Made by a program: the position numbers and the translations under genes
In this document: positions 18,479-29,515 of the stretch, piece by piece
How the letters are laid out: every line of letters begins with the position of its first letter
Position numbering within the stretch: the first letter of the stretch is position 1
Assembly (NCBI RefSeq): GCF_002149925.1
Contig: NZ_MSLT01000012.1
Span: 310,001-374,000, forward strand
Direction of reading: 5' to 3'
DNA length: 64,000 nucleotides
DNA from: Thioflexithrix psekupsensis
Lineage (GTDB): Bacteria > Pseudomonadota > Gammaproteobacteria > Beggiatoales > Beggiatoaceae
The notes under the pieces: model-generated
The model's input: the letters and a program-made list of their open reading frames with translations, nothing else
Database searches by the model: none
Told to the model about the DNA's origin: nothing

Positions 18479-19138
18479 ATGACCCGCAAAAAAATCACGC
18501 AAAGTAGCCAGCGTTGGTGTCAAGAACACCGCAATGATCCCTACGTCAAACAAGCCCAACAGGCCGGTTATCGCTCTCGTGCAGTCTACAAACTGGCACA
18601 AATTCATCAACAGGATGCTTTATTTCGACCCAAAATGACCGTGGTTGACTTAGGCGCGGCACCCGGTGGCTGGTCACAATGGGTGAAACAACAATTTCAA
18701 TCCATTCGCGTTTTTGCCCTTGACATACTGCCAATGGATCCTTTACCAGAAGTCACTTTTATCCAAGGGGATTTTCGGGAAGATGTCGTATTAAATGAAT
18801 TATTAACCGCTTTAGGAGAGGAAAAAGCCCACCTTGTAATGTCTGACATGGCACCCAATATCACAGGAAACAAATCAGTCGATCAACCTCGTGCCATGTT
18901 ATTGGCTGAGTTGGCGAGAGATTTTGCACTTTCCGTACTCGCGCCCGGTGGACACTTCTTGAGTAAGGTATTTCAAGGCGAAGGCTTTGATGCCTATGTC
19001 AAGAGTTTGCGATTGCACTTTAAACAAGTGAACATTCGTAAACCCGACGCATCACGGGCGCGGTCGGCTGAAATGTACGTGTTAGCCAAACACTATCGAT
19101 CTGACACTGCACTACCCCGATCCCCATCTATCCCATAA
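18479..19138 (+). CDS. rlmE: 23S rRNA 2'-O-ribose U2552 methyltransferase
   Basis: A 219-residue protein starting at ATG 18479 ([17 protein letters not shown]), which aligns with the E. coli RlmE start. The frame extends back to 18425 without a conserved sequence. The SAM motif [14 protein letters not shown], the catalytic MSDMAPN and KVFQGEGFD segments are all present. It methylates U2552 in the A-loop of 23S rRNA, a late 50S assembly step. ftsH follows 68 bp on, the conserved rlmE-ftsH pair. Confidence 0.95.
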   Translation: MTRKKITQSSQRWCQEHRNDPYVKQAQQAGYRSRAVYKLAQIHQQDALFRPKMTVVDLGAAPGGWSQWVKQQFQSIRVFALDILPMDPLPEVTFIQGDFREDVVLNELLTALGEEKAHLVMSDMAPNITGNKSVDQPRAMLLAELARDFALSVLAPGGHFLSKVFQGEGFDAYVKSLRLHFKQVNIRKPDASRARSAEMYVLAKHYRSDTALPRSPSIP

Positions 19139-19206
19139 CTGACGAATGCCAAAGGCGTTTTTCACTGCACTTGCAGCGTTTTTTATCTTGAGAGGCATCA
19201 ATCACC

Positions 19207-21147
19207 ATGAATGACATGGCAAAAAATCTTTTACTCTGGGTTGTTATCGCCCTCGTCTTAATGATGGTATTTAACAACTTCGGCCCACGCCAACCTAATA
19301 CGCAATCTATGCAGTATTCAGAATTTATTCAGGCTGTACAAGCAGGACAAGTTGAGCGGGTTGTTATTGAAGGACGCACCATCAAAGGAAGCAAACAAGA
19401 CGGCACTCCTTTCATCACCTATAATCCCGGCGATAATGGTTTAATCGGCGACTTATTGGCCAATAAAGTCGCCATCGAATCTAATCCACCCGAACAACAA
19501 TCATTACTCATGCAGATTTTTATCTCCTGGTTCCCGATGTTGTTATTGTTTGGTTTACTGGTGTTTTTCATGCGACAAATGCAAGGCGGTGGCGGCCGCG
19601 GCGCGTTATCATTTGGTAAAAGTCGGGCGCGCATGATCGAAGAAGATCAAGTTAAAGTCACCTTTGCCGACGTGGCAGGCGCAGATGAAGCCAAAGAAGA
19701 AGTGACTGAATTGGTAGAATTTCTCCGCGATCCCGGTAAATTCCAAAATTTAGGCGGTAAAATTCCCCGCGGTGTACTGATGGTGGGATCACCCGGTACC
19801 GGTAAAACACTGTTGGCACGCGCCATTGCCGGCGAGGCCAAAGTGCCATTTTTTACCATTTCAGGCTCAGATTTCGTAGAAATGTTTGTGGGTGTAGGTG
19901 CATCACGGGTGCGTGATATGTTTGAACAAGCGAAAAAACACTCACCTTGTATTATTTTCATTGACGAAATCGATGCGGTAGGACGGCATCGTGGTGCGGG
20001 CTTAGGTGGCGGCCATGATGAACGCGAACAAACCCTAAACCAATTATTGGTAGAAATGGACGGCTTTGAAGGCAATGAAGGCGTAATTGTCATTGCGGCG
20101 ACTAACCGTCCAGACGTATTAGACCCTGCCTTATTGCGTCCGGGACGTTTTGATCGTCAAGTGGTGGTGCCGTTGCCTGACATTCGCGGACGTGAGCAAA
20201 TTTTAAAAGTTCACATGCGTAAAGTGCCGATTGCTGACGATGTCAATCCCACGGTGATTGCACGTGGTACACCGGGCTTTTCGGGTGCAGATTTAGCCAA
20301 TTTGGTGAATGAAGCCGCTTTATTTGCCGCACGTGAAAACAAACGCTTAGTTGACATGAGCGATTTTGAACGTGCCAAAGACAAGGTGTTAATGGGGGCA
20401 GAACGTAAATCAATGGTGATGAGCGAAGATGAGAAAAAACTCACCGCTTATCATGAAGCGGGTCATGCGATTGTAGGGCGTTGTGTTCCTGCGCACGATC
20501 CTGTTTACAAAGTCACGATTATTCCGCGGGGTCGAGCTTTGGGAGTGACGATGTTTTTACCCGAACAAGATCGTTACAGCAGCAGCAAAGAGCGTTTAGA
20601 AAGCCAAATTTCCAGCTTATTTGGGGGACGTTTAGCTGAAGAAATCGTTTTTGGCCCAGAACACATCACCACTGGCGCAAGTAACGACATTAAACGCGCT
20701 ACGGAATTGGCGCGCAATATGGTAACACAATGGGGCATGTCCGAACGTTTAGGCCCGCTGAGTTATGGTGAAGAGAATGGCGAAGTGTTCTTAGGTCACA
20801 GCGTCACACAACACAAAATGATGTCTGATGAAACAGCACATCTCATTGATGAAGAAATCCGCTCGGTGATTGATCGTAATTATTTGCGTTCTGAACGAAT
20901 TTTGAAAGAAAACATCAAAATTCTGCACTTAATGGCAGAGGCATTGATCAAATACGAGACCATTGACGCGGATCAAATTGAAGACTTGATGACCGGTAAA
21001 GAACCCCGTCCTCCCAAAGATTGGGATGAAACTCGCGGCGGTGGACACGGCGGTCATGCCGAAAAAGACAATGTTGACGTGCTTGATTTGAAAAAATCCA
21101 AACGCTCTGGTGACGGTGGCATCGGCGATCCAGCCAGCCAACATTGA
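19207..21147 (+). CDS. ftsH: ATP-dependent zinc metalloprotease FtsH
   Basis: A 646-residue inner-membrane AAA+ protease: two N-terminal transmembrane helices flanking a short periplasmic domain, AAA domain with Walker A GSPGTGKT (~195-202), Walker [11 protein letters not shown], second region of homology [19 protein letters not shown], and peptidase motif HEAGH at 416-420. It degrades unassembled membrane proteins, LpxC and sigma-32 in relatives. The usual folP/glmM genes downstream are absent; a clear terminator follows instead. Confidence 0.97.
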   Translation: MNDMAKNLLLWVVIALVLMMVFNNFGPRQPNTQSMQYSEFIQAVQAGQVERVVIEGRTIKGSKQDGTPFITYNPGDNGLIGDLLANKVAIESNPPEQQSLLMQIFISWFPMLLLFGLLVFFMRQMQGGGGRGALSFGKSRARMIEEDQVKVTFADVAGADEAKEEVTELVEFLRDPGKFQNLGGKIPRGVLMVGSPGTGKTLLARAIAGEAKVPFFTISGSDFVEMFVGVGASRVRDMFEQAKKHSPCIIFIDEIDAVGRHRGAGLGGGHDEREQTLNQLLVEMDGFEGNEGVIVIAATNRPDVLDPALLRPGRFDRQVVVPLPDIRGREQILKVHMRKVPIADDVNPTVIARGTPGFSGADLANLVNEAALFAARENKRLVDMSDFERAKDKVLMGAERKSMVMSEDEKKLTAYHEAGHAIVGRCVPAHDPVYKVTIIPRGRALGVTMFLPEQDRYSSSKERLESQISSLFGGRLAEEIVFGPEHITTGASNDIKRATELARNMVTQWGMSERLGPLSYGEENGEVFLGHSVTQHKMMSDETAHLIDEEIRSVIDRNYLRSERILKENIKILHLMAEALIKYETIDADQIEDLMTGKEPRPPKDWDETRGGGHGGHAEKDNVDVLDLKKSKRSGDGGIGDPASQH

Positions 21148-21176
21148 TCTGTGATCTGTTTTGTGAATCACGCAAT

Positions 21177-21206
21177 AAAAAACCCCGGTGTCAATCGGGG
21201 TTTTTT
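21177..21206 (+). terminator. Rho-independent terminator after ftsH
   Basis: AAAAAACCCCG and CGGGGTTTTTT form an A/T-flanked GC stem with an 8-base loop, ending in T6. It lies 30 bp past the ftsH stop and, being A/T symmetric, would also stop transcription of the minus-strand EVE gene that ends at 21224. Confidence 0.9.
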
Positions 21207-21223
21207 ATTAACGTATGATCTTA

Positions 21224-21679
21224 TTAATGCCCTAAGCCAACAATCACCTCCCATTCTCCCGCCGTCATAGGCGTAATAGACAAGCGATTGCCACGTTTTA
21301 AAACTAGCAAATCCGTCAAAGCAGGATGCTGTCGCAATTCGTCTAAGGTCACAAAATGCCTAAATTTTTCCACAAAAGCCACATCCACCGCATACCAACG
21401 AGGATTTTCTGGCTGGCTTTTGGGATCGTAATAACGGTGCTTAGGGTCAAATGCGGTGGGATCAGGATAGGCTGTCCGCACCACTTTGGCGCGCCCTGCA
21501 ACGCCCGCAGGACGGGCATTAGAATGGTAAAATAAAACCTCATCATTCACGTGCATCTGATCGCGCAAAAAATTGCGGGCTTGATAATTTCTCACGCCAT
21601 CCCAAATCGCCGTTTGCACTCGCTGTAAATCGTCAATACCAAAAACATCAGGTTCTGATTTCATCAACCAATAAGCCAT
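21224..21679 (-). CDS. EVE domain protein
   Basis: A 151-residue single EVE domain (PUA-like fold), opening MAYWLMKSEPDVFGIDDL and containing WDGVRNYQARNFLR and EVLFYHSNA, the family's core motifs. EVE proteins of this type (Thy28-like) bind modified bases in RNA or DNA. The bacterial role is unsettled; they are found in restriction-linked and housekeeping contexts. It lies after potF on the same strand but is separated from it by a strong inverted repeat, so it may be transcribed separately. Confidence 0.88.
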   Translation of the reverse strand: MAYWLMKSEPDVFGIDDLQRVQTAIWDGVRNYQARNFLRDQMHVNDEVLFYHSNARPAGVAGRAKVVRTAYPDPTAFDPKHRYYDPKSQPENPRWYAVDVAFVEKFRHFVTLDELRQHPALTDLLVLKRGNRLSITPMTAGEWEVIVGLGH

Positions 21680-21718
21680 TTTCTTACTGCCATTTTAATT
21701 TTATTAGAGACAAGAAAA

Positions 21719-21751
21719 TGGGGATAATACCGCACATCGATATTATCCCCA
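21719..21751 (-). terminator. Probable terminator of potF
   Basis: TGGGGATAATA (21719-21729) and TATTATCCCCA (21741-21751) make an 11-bp perfect stem with an 11-base loop, 31 bp after the potF stop. On the minus strand the stem is followed by TTTTCTTGT, a fair T-rich tail. Confidence 0.65.
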
Positions 21752-21781
21752 ATTCGCACCAAAACCCATCAATTAAAACAA

Positions 21782-22882
21782 TTATAAACCTGTTTTAATC
21801 TTCGTCCAAACCCGTGTAATCACGCGGTCGATTTTAGGTGGCATTACCGCTAAAGTAAAGAGTTTATCCATCACTTCATCAGAAGGATAAACATTAGGGT
21901 CTTGACGAATGGCTTCATCCACTAATTCTTTTGAAGATAAATTGCCATTGGCATAAGAAACATAATTAGATACTTCAGCAATCACTTCAGGGCGCATTAA
22001 GTAATTAATAAATGTATGCGCGGCTTCAACATTTTTCGCATCTTTAGGAATGGCCAACATATCAAACCAAACCACAGTTCCCTCTTTGGGTAAACTGTAA
22101 GCGACTTCAACACCTTTGCCCGCTTCAGCCGCACGAGTGGCCGCCTGCAAAATATCACCTGACCATCCCAAAGCCACACAAATATCTCCATTGGCTAAGT
22201 CATTGATATATTGAGAAGAATGGAAATAAGTGATATTTGGACGCGCCGCCGCCAACAAAGGCGCAGCGTGTTCAGTATAATCCGCTTCATTCAAGCTGTT
22301 GGGATCATGTCCCAAGTAATGCAACGCAATCGGCAATACTTCAGACTGCGCGTCCAAAGCAGAAATACCACAATCTTTTAATTTGGCCATATTTTCTGGT
22401 TTAAAAAATAAATCCCAGCTATTAACAGGCGCATCTTCACCCAAGCGGGCTTTTACCGCTTTTACGTTGTAACCTAAACCCGTTGTCCCCCAAAGATAAG
22501 GCACTGCGTGGGCGTTCTCTGGATCAACCCGTTGCAATTTACGCATTAACCCTTCATCTAAGTGATGATAATTGGTTAATTTGCTTTTATCTAAGGGCAT
22601 AAAAATGCCGGCTTTAATTTGGCGGCCGAGAAAAGAGGCAGAAGGAACGACCACATCAAATCCAGTGTTTCCTGCCAATAATTTGGCTTCCAATAATTCG
22701 TTGCTGTCGAACACATCATAAACCACTTTGATGCCCGTCTCTTTTTCAAAATTAGCGACGGTTTCTGGAGCGATATAATCACTCCAATTATAGACATGCA
22801 ACACATTTTCTTGTGCATACCCATTGGCTGTAAAACATAGTCCGAGTAATGCCGCACATAAGCCAGATGAAAAGGAACGCAT
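21782..22882 (-). CDS. potF: Putrescine/polyamine ABC transporter substrate-binding protein
   Basis: A 366-residue periplasmic protein with a signal peptide (LCAALLGLCFTANGYAQE) and the PotD/PotF signature LHVYNWSDYIAPETVANFEK. The length and sequence favour PotF (putrescine) over PotD. It delivers substrate to the permease encoded at 28612-31557 on the same strand. In most genomes potFGHI is contiguous; here an RND efflux operon, tRNA-Lys and accA lie between. Its start region is divergent from the RND adaptor gene. Confidence 0.9.
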   Translation of the reverse strand: MRSFSSGLCAALLGLCFTANGYAQENVLHVYNWSDYIAPETVANFEKETGIKVVYDVFDSNELLEAKLLAGNTGFDVVVPSASFLGRQIKAGIFMPLDKSKLTNYHHLDEGLMRKLQRVDPENAHAVPYLWGTTGLGYNVKAVKARLGEDAPVNSWDLFFKPENMAKLKDCGISALDAQSEVLPIALHYLGHDPNSLNEADYTEHAAPLLAAARPNITYFHSSQYINDLANGDICVALGWSGDILQAATRAAEAGKGVEVAYSLPKEGTVVWFDMLAIPKDAKNVEAAHTFINYLMRPEVIAEVSNYVSYANGNLSSKELVDEAIRQDPNVYPSDEVMDKLFTLAVMPPKIDRVITRVWTKIKTGL

Positions 22883-23095
22883 TAGGGTTATTTCCTCATG
22901 TTAAATTAACGTTAAAAGACAGGATTTACTCCATTCTCTATATTGCAAAGTTTAGCGAATATCCCAATTTAGGCCACCCGTTAATAGTAACGATCTACTG
23001 GGGCTTCAATGGCCGCTGCTCATTTTTTTTGCAAGTGGTTAAAACGCACGGGGCATTTTATAATACAATTAATTGAGACGTATGAAGTGATAAGA

Positions 23096-24199
23096 ATGTT
23101 TAAACTATTTTTTTATTTTTTATTAGGGGTGATTTCGATTATTTTTTTAACGGCTTGTCAACGCGATTCTAATGCGCCTGATACGTCTAAACGTGCGGCT
23201 TCTCGTACGGCAACGGTGCCTGTGATTTTACAGATTCCCTTGTGGAAAAATGAGCGTATTCGTGTTGAAACCATTGCCACTGCCTATGCTCAAAAAACAG
23301 CCACATTATATCCAAAACAAAATGGAGAAATTACCGCTATTTATTTTCGTACGGGCGAATGGGTAAAAGCAGGACAAATTTTATTACAATTAGATGATAA
23401 AAATGAAAAAATTGCCTTAGAATTAGCTCATGTTCAAGCCACCGATGCCGAGCGGCTTTTTAAACGCTACCAACGCGCTGAGGGAACGCAAACTTTTGCG
23501 CCTGCCGTCGTGGATGAAGCCCGCACGGCAATGCAATTGCGTCAAATTCAATTAAAAGCCGCTCAATTAGCCGTAGAAGAACGTCAAATTATCGCACCAT
23601 TTTCGGGTTATATTGGTTTTAGTTCGTTAAATATTGGCGATAGAGTCAGTCCAAATACGGCGATTGCTTCATTAGACGATAGAAAAAAATTAAATATTCG
23701 TTTTAGCCTTCCTGAATCGTTTGCTATTCATCTTCAATTAGGACAAAACATTACACTTTTTTCATGGCGAGATAACGCACCTATTCAAGCAGAAATTAGT
23801 GAAATCGATAGCCAAATTGATAGCCGCACCCGTCATTTATTAATTCAAGCGCAATTTGACAACGAACCCGATCATTATCGGCCGGGCATGAGTTTCCGCA
23901 TTCAAGCCGAATTTTACGGCAAAACTTACCCCGCAGTGCCTGAAATGGCAGTGCAATGGGGAGGGGATGGCGCGTATATTTGGGTGGTGCAAGAAGCGCA
24001 GGTGCAACAACTGCCTATTTCCATTGTGCAGCGTTTGGAAGGGGAATTGTTAATTGACGCAGCTTTAACGCCAGAAATGCCGATCATTATCGAAGGTGTG
24101 CAGCGGGTGCGTAAAGGGGCGCAAATTGAATCATTCGATCCGATTTTGTTTGTTGAAAACGCTAAAAATATGCCAACGATTCCGTTAAAATTACAATAA
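23096..24199 (+). CDS. RND efflux periplasmic adaptor lipoprotein
   Basis: A 367-residue protein starting at ATG 23096 (MFKLFFYFLLGVISIIFLTA, then Cys). The frame runs back to 23009 but those residues precede the signal sequence. The lipobox LTAC marks a lipoprotein. A barrel-sandwich half (YPKQNGEITAIYFRTGEWVK, then IIAPFSGYIGFSSLNIGDRV) encloses a short coiled-coil hairpin, followed by a beta-barrel, as in MexA/AcrA-type membrane-fusion proteins. It links the inner-membrane pump encoded just downstream to an outer-membrane channel not found in this window. Confidence 0.9.
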   Translation: MFKLFFYFLLGVISIIFLTACQRDSNAPDTSKRAASRTATVPVILQIPLWKNERIRVETIATAYAQKTATLYPKQNGEITAIYFRTGEWVKAGQILLQLDDKNEKIALELAHVQATDAERLFKRYQRAEGTQTFAPAVVDEARTAMQLRQIQLKAAQLAVEERQIIAPFSGYIGFSSLNIGDRVSPNTAIASLDDRKKLNIRFSLPESFAIHLQLGQNITLFSWRDNAPIQAEISEIDSQIDSRTRHLLIQAQFDNEPDHYRPGMSFRIQAEFYGKTYPAVPEMAVQWGGDGAYIWVVQEAQVQQLPISIVQRLEGELLIDAALTPEMPIIIEGVQRVRKGAQIESFDPILFVENAKNMPTIPLKLQ

Positions 24200-24209
24200 A
24201 TTTTCAGAT

Positions 24210-27200
24210 ATGAACTTATTTAATTCTACTCATCAAGATTTACCCTCATTAAGTATTCGTCGCCCAATTCTTATTATCGTTATTAATTTGCTGATTGTTT
24301 TGGCAGGAATTGCTGCTATTTTAAATGTAGAAGTACGGGAATTACCGAATGTGGATCGCCCGATTATTACCGTGCGTGCAAATTATCCGGGGGCTTCGCC
24401 AGAAACAATGGATGCAGAAGTCACGAGTTTATTAGAAGGCGCGGTGGCGCGGGTGTCTGGGGTTAAATCGATTCGCCCGTCTAGCGAAGAAAATAACATG
24501 CGAATGCAAATTGAATTTTCTCCGTCGGTGGATTTAGATCAAGCGGCTGCGGACGTGCGTGAGGCGATCAGTCGGGTGCAGCGGCGTTTGCCAGAGGATG
24601 TGGAGCAATTAACTGTCATTAAGGCGGATGCGGATGCCAATCCTATTATTCGTTTAGCGGCTTCTAGCACGCAATTTAATGACAGTGAATTAACTCGTTT
24701 TTTAGAACAAAGTGTGGTGCCAGATTTAATTTCTGTTATGGGCGTGGCTGATGTGACTTTATTTGGTACACGTCAGCAACTTTTACGGGTAGCAATTGAT
24801 CCCATTCGTTTAAATAGTTTTGGTCTCTCTATTTCCGATGTGATTAATGTATTAAAAACAGCACCATTAGATGTTCCAGCGGGCAGTTTTCGTTCTAATG
24901 ATCAAGAATTATTAGTGCGTGCAGATGCGTCAGCCATTAGCGAAATAGATATTGCTCATTTACAGATTAATCACGATGTAAAAATAGGCGATATTGCGCG
25001 GGTTATTTTTGCGCCTGCGGATGCGACTTCTTATGTGCGTTTTAATGGAGATAATGTGATTGGTTTAGGGATTATTCGCCAAGCCCATTCTAATACCATT
25101 TTGATTTCTAATGAAGTGCAAAAAGTGGTTGACAAATTAAATCAACGTTTCGATCATTTAACATTGAGCATAACTTCTGATGAAGCCAAATTTATTCGTG
25201 ATTCGGTGCGCGAAGTTTTAATGACTTTATTGTTAAGTGTTTTAATTGTGATTTTAACCCTATGGTTATTTATGGGGCGTTTTACTGTTACCTTGATTCC
25301 AAGTATCACCATTCCTATTGCATTAATTGGCACTATTGCGGCGATTTGGTTATTTGGATTTTCGCTGAATATTTTAACGTTATTAGCTCTGGTATTAGCG
25401 ACAGGATTAGTGGTGGACGATGCCATTGTGGTATTAGAAAATATTCAACGCCATCGCGCTCAGGGTTTAGGTACGCGAGCGGCGGCGGTTTTAGCCACGC
25501 GCCAAGTTTTTTTTGCCGTTGTTGCCACCACGGCGGTCTTAATTTCCGTTTTTATTCCTATCGCTTTTTTGCCCAGTACCGCAGGGCGATTATTTCGAGA
25601 ATTTGGCTTAGTATTAGCGGTGGCGGTGGGGTTATCTTCATTTGTGGCCTTATCTTTAGTTCCTGCTTTAGCGGCGCGTTTACCTAAAGAACCTGATCAA
25701 CATTATAAAGGACGTTTATTATTAATTTTTTTAGGAGAAAAATTAGCCTTATTTTATCAATGGACATTAAAGTTTATTTTATCCGCTTGGTGGTTAGCGA
25801 TAATTTTGGCTTTATTAGCGGTTTGGGGGGCGTGGCAATTATCAGGACAATTAAAACAAGAATTATTACCCAGCGAAGATCGCGGCATTCTTTACGTCTC
25901 CGCCACGGGGCCAGATGGCGTGGGCTTAGGCTATACCGAACGCCAAGTGGATTATATTGAAGCGGTATTGCAACCTTTATTAGATTCGGGAGAAATAAGC
26001 GCGTTATTTACCATTGTGGGGCGTTTTGATTTAAATCGAGCGCACATTACTGCGCCTTTAGCCGATTGGGAATTGCGCGGCCGTTCTCAACAAGACATGA
26101 TTAATACATTACGCCCTATATTATTGCAAATTCCAGGAGCAAGAATAGGTGTTTTTGGCACGAATAGCTTAAATTTACGCGGCACAGGCGGCGGAATTGA
26201 AATGGCTTTATTAGGCAATAATTACCCTTATTTATATGAAGTCACTAAGCAATTTACTCAGACCATCGAAAGCGAATTGCCTTATTTATCACAACCCGAT
26301 ATTTCTTACCAACCCACACAACCACAATTATCAATTAAAATTAATCGCCAACGGGCTGAAGATTTAGGCATTCATTTAAATGAATTATCCACCACTTTAC
26401 GGTCTATGATTAGTGGCTATAATTTGTTAGATTTAAATGTAGGGGATCAGGCGATTCCTTTATTTATTGAATCGATGACTGGACGCATTCGTGATCCCAG
26501 TGATTTAATGAATTTACAGCTTAAAAATAAAAATGATCAATTGATTCCTTTATCCAGTTTAATTGAATTGGTAGAAGAAGGCATTGCGGCGGAATTAGAT
26601 CGACATGCACAACGACGTGCTATTGAAGTGAGCTTGGAATTAGCCCCAACTCATGCCATGCAAACCGCTATTAATGATTTACAACAATTAGCGGCTAAAA
26701 CATTACCTGATGATGTCAGTTTAATTTTCTTAGGCGAAGCGGCGACTTTAGAAGAAACTTCTTATGAGATTTTTATTACTTATGGCATTGCGTTATTAGT
26801 GGTTTTTTTAGTGTTAGCGGCGCAATTTGAAAATATCACCAGTGCGATTATTGTCAGTTTAACAATTCCTTTTGGTGTGGCGGCGGCGATTTATGCGTTA
26901 TTTTTAACGGACACTTCGATTAATATTTATTCGCAAATTGGTCTGGTGATGCTCATTGGATTAATGGCTAAAAATGGTATTTTATTGGTAGAATTTGCCG
27001 ATCAATTACGGGATCGCGGAGAAACGGTTTATCAAGCCGTGATGACATCAGCGCGGGTGCGTTTACGTCCCATTGTGATGACGTTATTATCCACCGTGAT
27101 TGGGGGTTTGCCTTTGATTTTAAGCACGGGAGCGGGTGCAGAAGCGCGTATGGCAATGGGTTGGGTGATTTTTGGTGGATTGGGATTGGCGGCTGTTTTT

Positions 27201-27329
27201 ACGCTGTATTTAACGCCTGTTTTTTACTTAGGATTGGCGCGTTTAAGCCCGCCCAGAGCCACAGAAATGCAACGTCTAACTGATGAATTAATCGCAGCGG
27301 AATTGAATCAGAAAAAAATGGATGAGTAA
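24210..27329 (+). CDS. RND (HAE1) efflux pump permease
   Basis: A 1039-residue proton-driven transporter of the AcrB/MexB superfamily: N-terminal helix (PILIIVINLLIVLAGIAAIL), two large periplasmic loops and twelve membrane helices. TM4 carries the proton-relay aspartates in ATGLVVDDAIVVLENIQRH (~residues 395-415), and MLIGLMAKNGILLVEFA marks TM10. The substrate cannot be read from sequence. It is 10 bp after the adaptor gene, so the two form an operon. The outer-membrane TolC-like component must be encoded elsewhere. Confidence 0.93.
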   Translation: MNLFNSTHQDLPSLSIRRPILIIVINLLIVLAGIAAILNVEVRELPNVDRPIITVRANYPGASPETMDAEVTSLLEGAVARVSGVKSIRPSSEENNMRMQIEFSPSVDLDQAAADVREAISRVQRRLPEDVEQLTVIKADADANPIIRLAASSTQFNDSELTRFLEQSVVPDLISVMGVADVTLFGTRQQLLRVAIDPIRLNSFGLSISDVINVLKTAPLDVPAGSFRSNDQELLVRADASAISEIDIAHLQINHDVKIGDIARVIFAPADATSYVRFNGDNVIGLGIIRQAHSNTILISNEVQKVVDKLNQRFDHLTLSITSDEAKFIRDSVREVLMTLLLSVLIVILTLWLFMGRFTVTLIPSITIPIALIGTIAAIWLFGFSLNILTLLALVLATGLVVDDAIVVLENIQRHRAQGLGTRAAAVLATRQVFFAVVATTAVLISVFIPIAFLPSTAGRLFREFGLVLAVAVGLSSFVALSLVPALAARLPKEPDQHYKGRLLLIFLGEKLALFYQWTLKFILSAWWLAIILALLAVWGAWQLSGQLKQELLPSEDRGILYVSATGPDGVGLGYTERQVDYIEAVLQPLLDSGEISALFTIVGRFDLNRAHITAPLADWELRGRSQQDMINTLRPILLQIPGARIGVFGTNSLNLRGTGGGIEMALLGNNYPYLYEVTKQFTQTIESELPYLSQPDISYQPTQPQLSIKINRQRAEDLGIHLNELSTTLRSMISGYNLLDLNVGDQAIPLFIESMTGRIRDPSDLMNLQLKNKNDQLIPLSSLIELVEEGIAAELDRHAQRRAIEVSLELAPTHAMQTAINDLQQLAAKTLPDDVSLIFLGEAATLEETSYEIFITYGIALLVVFLVLAAQFENITSAIIVSLTIPFGVAAAIYALFLTDTSINIYSQIGLVMLIGLMAKNGILLVEFADQLRDRGETVYQAVMTSARVRLRPIVMTLLSTVIGGLPLILSTGAGAEARMAMGWVIFGGLGLAAVFTLYLTPVFYLGLARLSPPRATEMQRLTDELIAAELNQKKMDE

Positions 27330-27371
27330 AATAAGAAAAGTTCAGAAGGGAAATTTAAAGAGAGGTCAACA

Positions 27372-27446
27372 TGGTGGGCCGTGTAGGATTTGAACCTACG
27401 ACCAATGGATTAAAAGTCCACTGCTCTACCGCTGAGCTAACGGCCC
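27372..27446 (-). tRNA. tRNA-Lys (UUU)
   Basis: The minus strand folds into a full cloverleaf: acceptor GGGCCGT/ACGGCCC, D-loop AGCTCAGCGGTAGAGC, anticodon loop CTTTTAA with anticodon TTT, T-arm GTAGGTTCGAATCCTAC and encoded CCA. It reads AAA/AAG lysine codons. It lies alone between the RND operon and accA. Confidence 0.97.
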
Positions 27447-27568
27447 ATGTCGTAAAGAAGTTGTCTATTATACTGAGCTTATCGAAAAAAGCAAGTATTT
27501 TTGAAAAAATTTTTACGGCATCTGTGAGAAATCCGAAATACTAAAGAGAGATTTCCTATTGGGTGTCT

Positions 27569-27634
27569 GTCTGAATCAGAAGCGACAGCCTTAGCGTGAG
27601 AAGATTCTATCATTTTCTCACTTCTGATTCAGAC
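27569..27634. repeat. Palindromic repeat downstream of accA
   Basis: GTCTGAATCAGAAG (27569-27582) and CTTCTGATTCAGAC (27621-27634) are perfect 14-bp inverted arms, with a nested GTGAGAA/TTCTCAC stem inside. It lies 9 bp beyond the accA stop (minus strand), where it may end transcription. Its arms belong to the same family as 12313-12379 and 59149-59231. Confidence 0.7.
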
Positions 27635-27643
27635 CGCATTTGG

Positions 27644-28600
27644 CTAACTTTCTTCAAATTGCCCAAAACGCATAAAACGCTGATAACGTTGTTCTAATAA
27701 CTCATGAATAGGGCGAGTTTTTAATTCGTTTAAGGCTTCGCGTAACATATTGCTTAAATGGTTGGACATTAAATCCACATTACGATGCGCTCCGCCCAAC
27801 GGTTCTGGCACAATCATGTCAATTAAATCCAATTCTTTTAACCGTTGTGAAGTCATATTCATGGCTTCGGCCGCTTCTGGTGCTTTACTGGCACTTTTCC
27901 ACAAAATAGACGCGCAACCCTCTGGCGAAATCACCGAATAAGTGCTGTATTCAAGCATCATTATCCGATCACCCATGCCAATCGCCAACGCGCCACCCGA
28001 TCCGCCTTCGCCGATAATCGTTGTGATAATGGGCGTTTTCAGGCTGGCCATTTCGTATAAATTACGCGCAATCGCCTCACTTTGTCCGCGTTCTTCGGCA
28101 TCCACGCCGGGATAGGCACCGGGCGTGTCGATAAACGTCAACACAGGAACATGGAAACGTTCAGCCAATTTCATTAAACGCAAGGCTTTACGATAGCCTT
28201 CTGGTTTGGGCATTCCGAAATTACGCACCAATTTCTCTTTAGTATCACGTCCTTTTTGCTGGCCAATCACCATCACTGGTTGACCTTCAAAACGCGCCAA
28301 TCCCCCCATCATCGCCCGATCATCACCGAAAGCACGGTCGCCATGCAACTCTTCAAATTCCGTAAAAATACGCTCAATATAATCTAATAAATAAGGGCGT
28401 TGCGGATGGCGTGCTAATTGAGAAATTTGCCACGCTGATAACGAGCTAAAAATACTGCGCGTTAATTCTTCACTTTTAAGACGCAATTGTGCCAATTCAT
28501 TGCTAATATTAATATTGGCATTACTGACATAACGCAACTCTTCAATTTTCGCTTCTAATTCAGCAATAGGCTGTTCAAAATCTAAAAAATTAAGATTCAT
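27644..28600 (-). CDS. accA: Acetyl-CoA carboxylase carboxyltransferase subunit alpha
   Basis: A 318-residue protein of standard AccA length. It starts [20 protein letters not shown] and carries [36 protein letters not shown] and [13 protein letters not shown], the carboxyltransferase motifs that bind carboxybiotin and acetyl-CoA. With AccD (not here) it makes malonyl-CoA, the first committed step of fatty-acid synthesis. It is 11 bp downstream of potI, an unusual position, so it may be read through from the pot operon. Confidence 0.96.
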   Translation of the reverse strand: MNLNFLDFEQPIAELEAKIEELRYVSNANINISNELAQLRLKSEELTRSIFSSLSAWQISQLARHPQRPYLLDYIERIFTEFEELHGDRAFGDDRAMMGGLARFEGQPVMVIGQQKGRDTKEKLVRNFGMPKPEGYRKALRLMKLAERFHVPVLTFIDTPGAYPGVDAEERGQSEAIARNLYEMASLKTPIITTIIGEGGSGGALAIGMGDRIMMLEYSTYSVISPEGCASILWKSASKAPEAAEAMNMTSQRLKELDLIDMIVPEPLGGAHRNVDLMSNHLSNMLREALNELKTRPIHELLEQRYQRFMRFGQFEES

Positions 28601-28611
28601 TAAGGATTCCT

Positions 28612-29505
28612 TTACGGTTTCGCTTCCAATCGTACATGAGCGGGCGGACGGTCAAACAAAGCGGCTTCGGCTTCTAAGGTTTCAGTGACGACTTGCTGCA
28701 TTTCCAAATCGCGTTTACGTTCCATACGCAACATGATCCAACCCGCGATAAATACGCCCAAAAACATCACTAAAATAATAATACTCGCCAACGCATTGAT
28801 TTTAGGACTAACTCCCAATCTCACGCTGGAATAAACCACCATCGGTAAAGTCGTAGAACCAGGACCAGAAACGAAACTCGCCACCACCAAATCATCTAAC
28901 GACAACGTAAAAGCCAACAACCACCCCGACAATAAAGCCGGCGCAATGATCGGTAAGGTAATGAGAAAAAAGACTTTCCACGGAGTCGCGCCCAAATCCA
29001 TCGCGGCTTCTTCCAAAGCGGGGTCTAATTCGCGTAAACGAGAGCTGATCACCACAGTGACATACGCCGTACAAAAAGTCACATGCGCAATCCAAATGGT
29101 CAACATGCCCCGACCTTGTGGAAAACCAATGGCTTGCTCCAGTGCGACAAATAGCAGCAATAAGGAAATCCCCGTAATTACTTCAGGCATGACCAATGGC
29201 GCGGTAATCATCGCCGCAAATGGCGTGTAACCGGGGAAATGACCAAAGCGTGTAATCATCATCGCCGCTGCCGTCCCTAAACCCACTGCCGCCGTCGCGG
29301 TCAAAAACGCAATACGTAAACTCATCCATACCGCAGCCAATAATTGCTGATCTTCCCACAAAGCACGATACCATTGCGTTGAAAAACCAGACCAAACGGT
29401 CACCAATCGGGATTCATTAAACGAATAAATCACCAAAATAATAATAGGTACATAAAGAAATAAATAACCAAAAGTTAATAATAACCACGTTAAGCGACTG
29501 TGCAT
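28612..29505 (-). CDS. potI: Putrescine ABC transporter permease PotI
   Basis: A 297-residue inner-membrane protein with six predicted helices and the ABC-permease EAA loop [21 protein letters not shown]. With PotH it forms the membrane channel; the ATPase is PotG. It is last in the potG-potH-potI order on the minus strand, 10 bp after potH. The C-terminal cytoplasmic tail (~30 residues, acidic/basic) is somewhat longer than in E. coli. Confidence 0.9.
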   Translation of the reverse strand: MHSRLTWLLLTFGYLFLYVPIIILVIYSFNESRLVTVWSGFSTQWYRALWEDQQLLAAVWMSLRIAFLTATAAVGLGTAAAMMITRFGHFPGYTPFAAMITAPLVMPEVITGISLLLLFVALEQAIGFPQGRGMLTIWIAHVTFCTAYVTVVISSRLRELDPALEEAAMDLGATPWKVFFLITLPIIAPALLSGWLLAFTLSLDDLVVASFVSGPGSTTLPMVVYSSVRLGVSPKINALASIIILVMFLGVFIAGWIMLRMERKRDLEMQQVVTETLEAEAALFDRPPAHVRLEAKP

Positions 29506-29515
29506 AATAAACCTG

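Noticed and set aside
19419-20444. Minus-strand frames opposite ftsH
   Set aside because: They lack ribosome sites and look like the antisense of a conserved gene.
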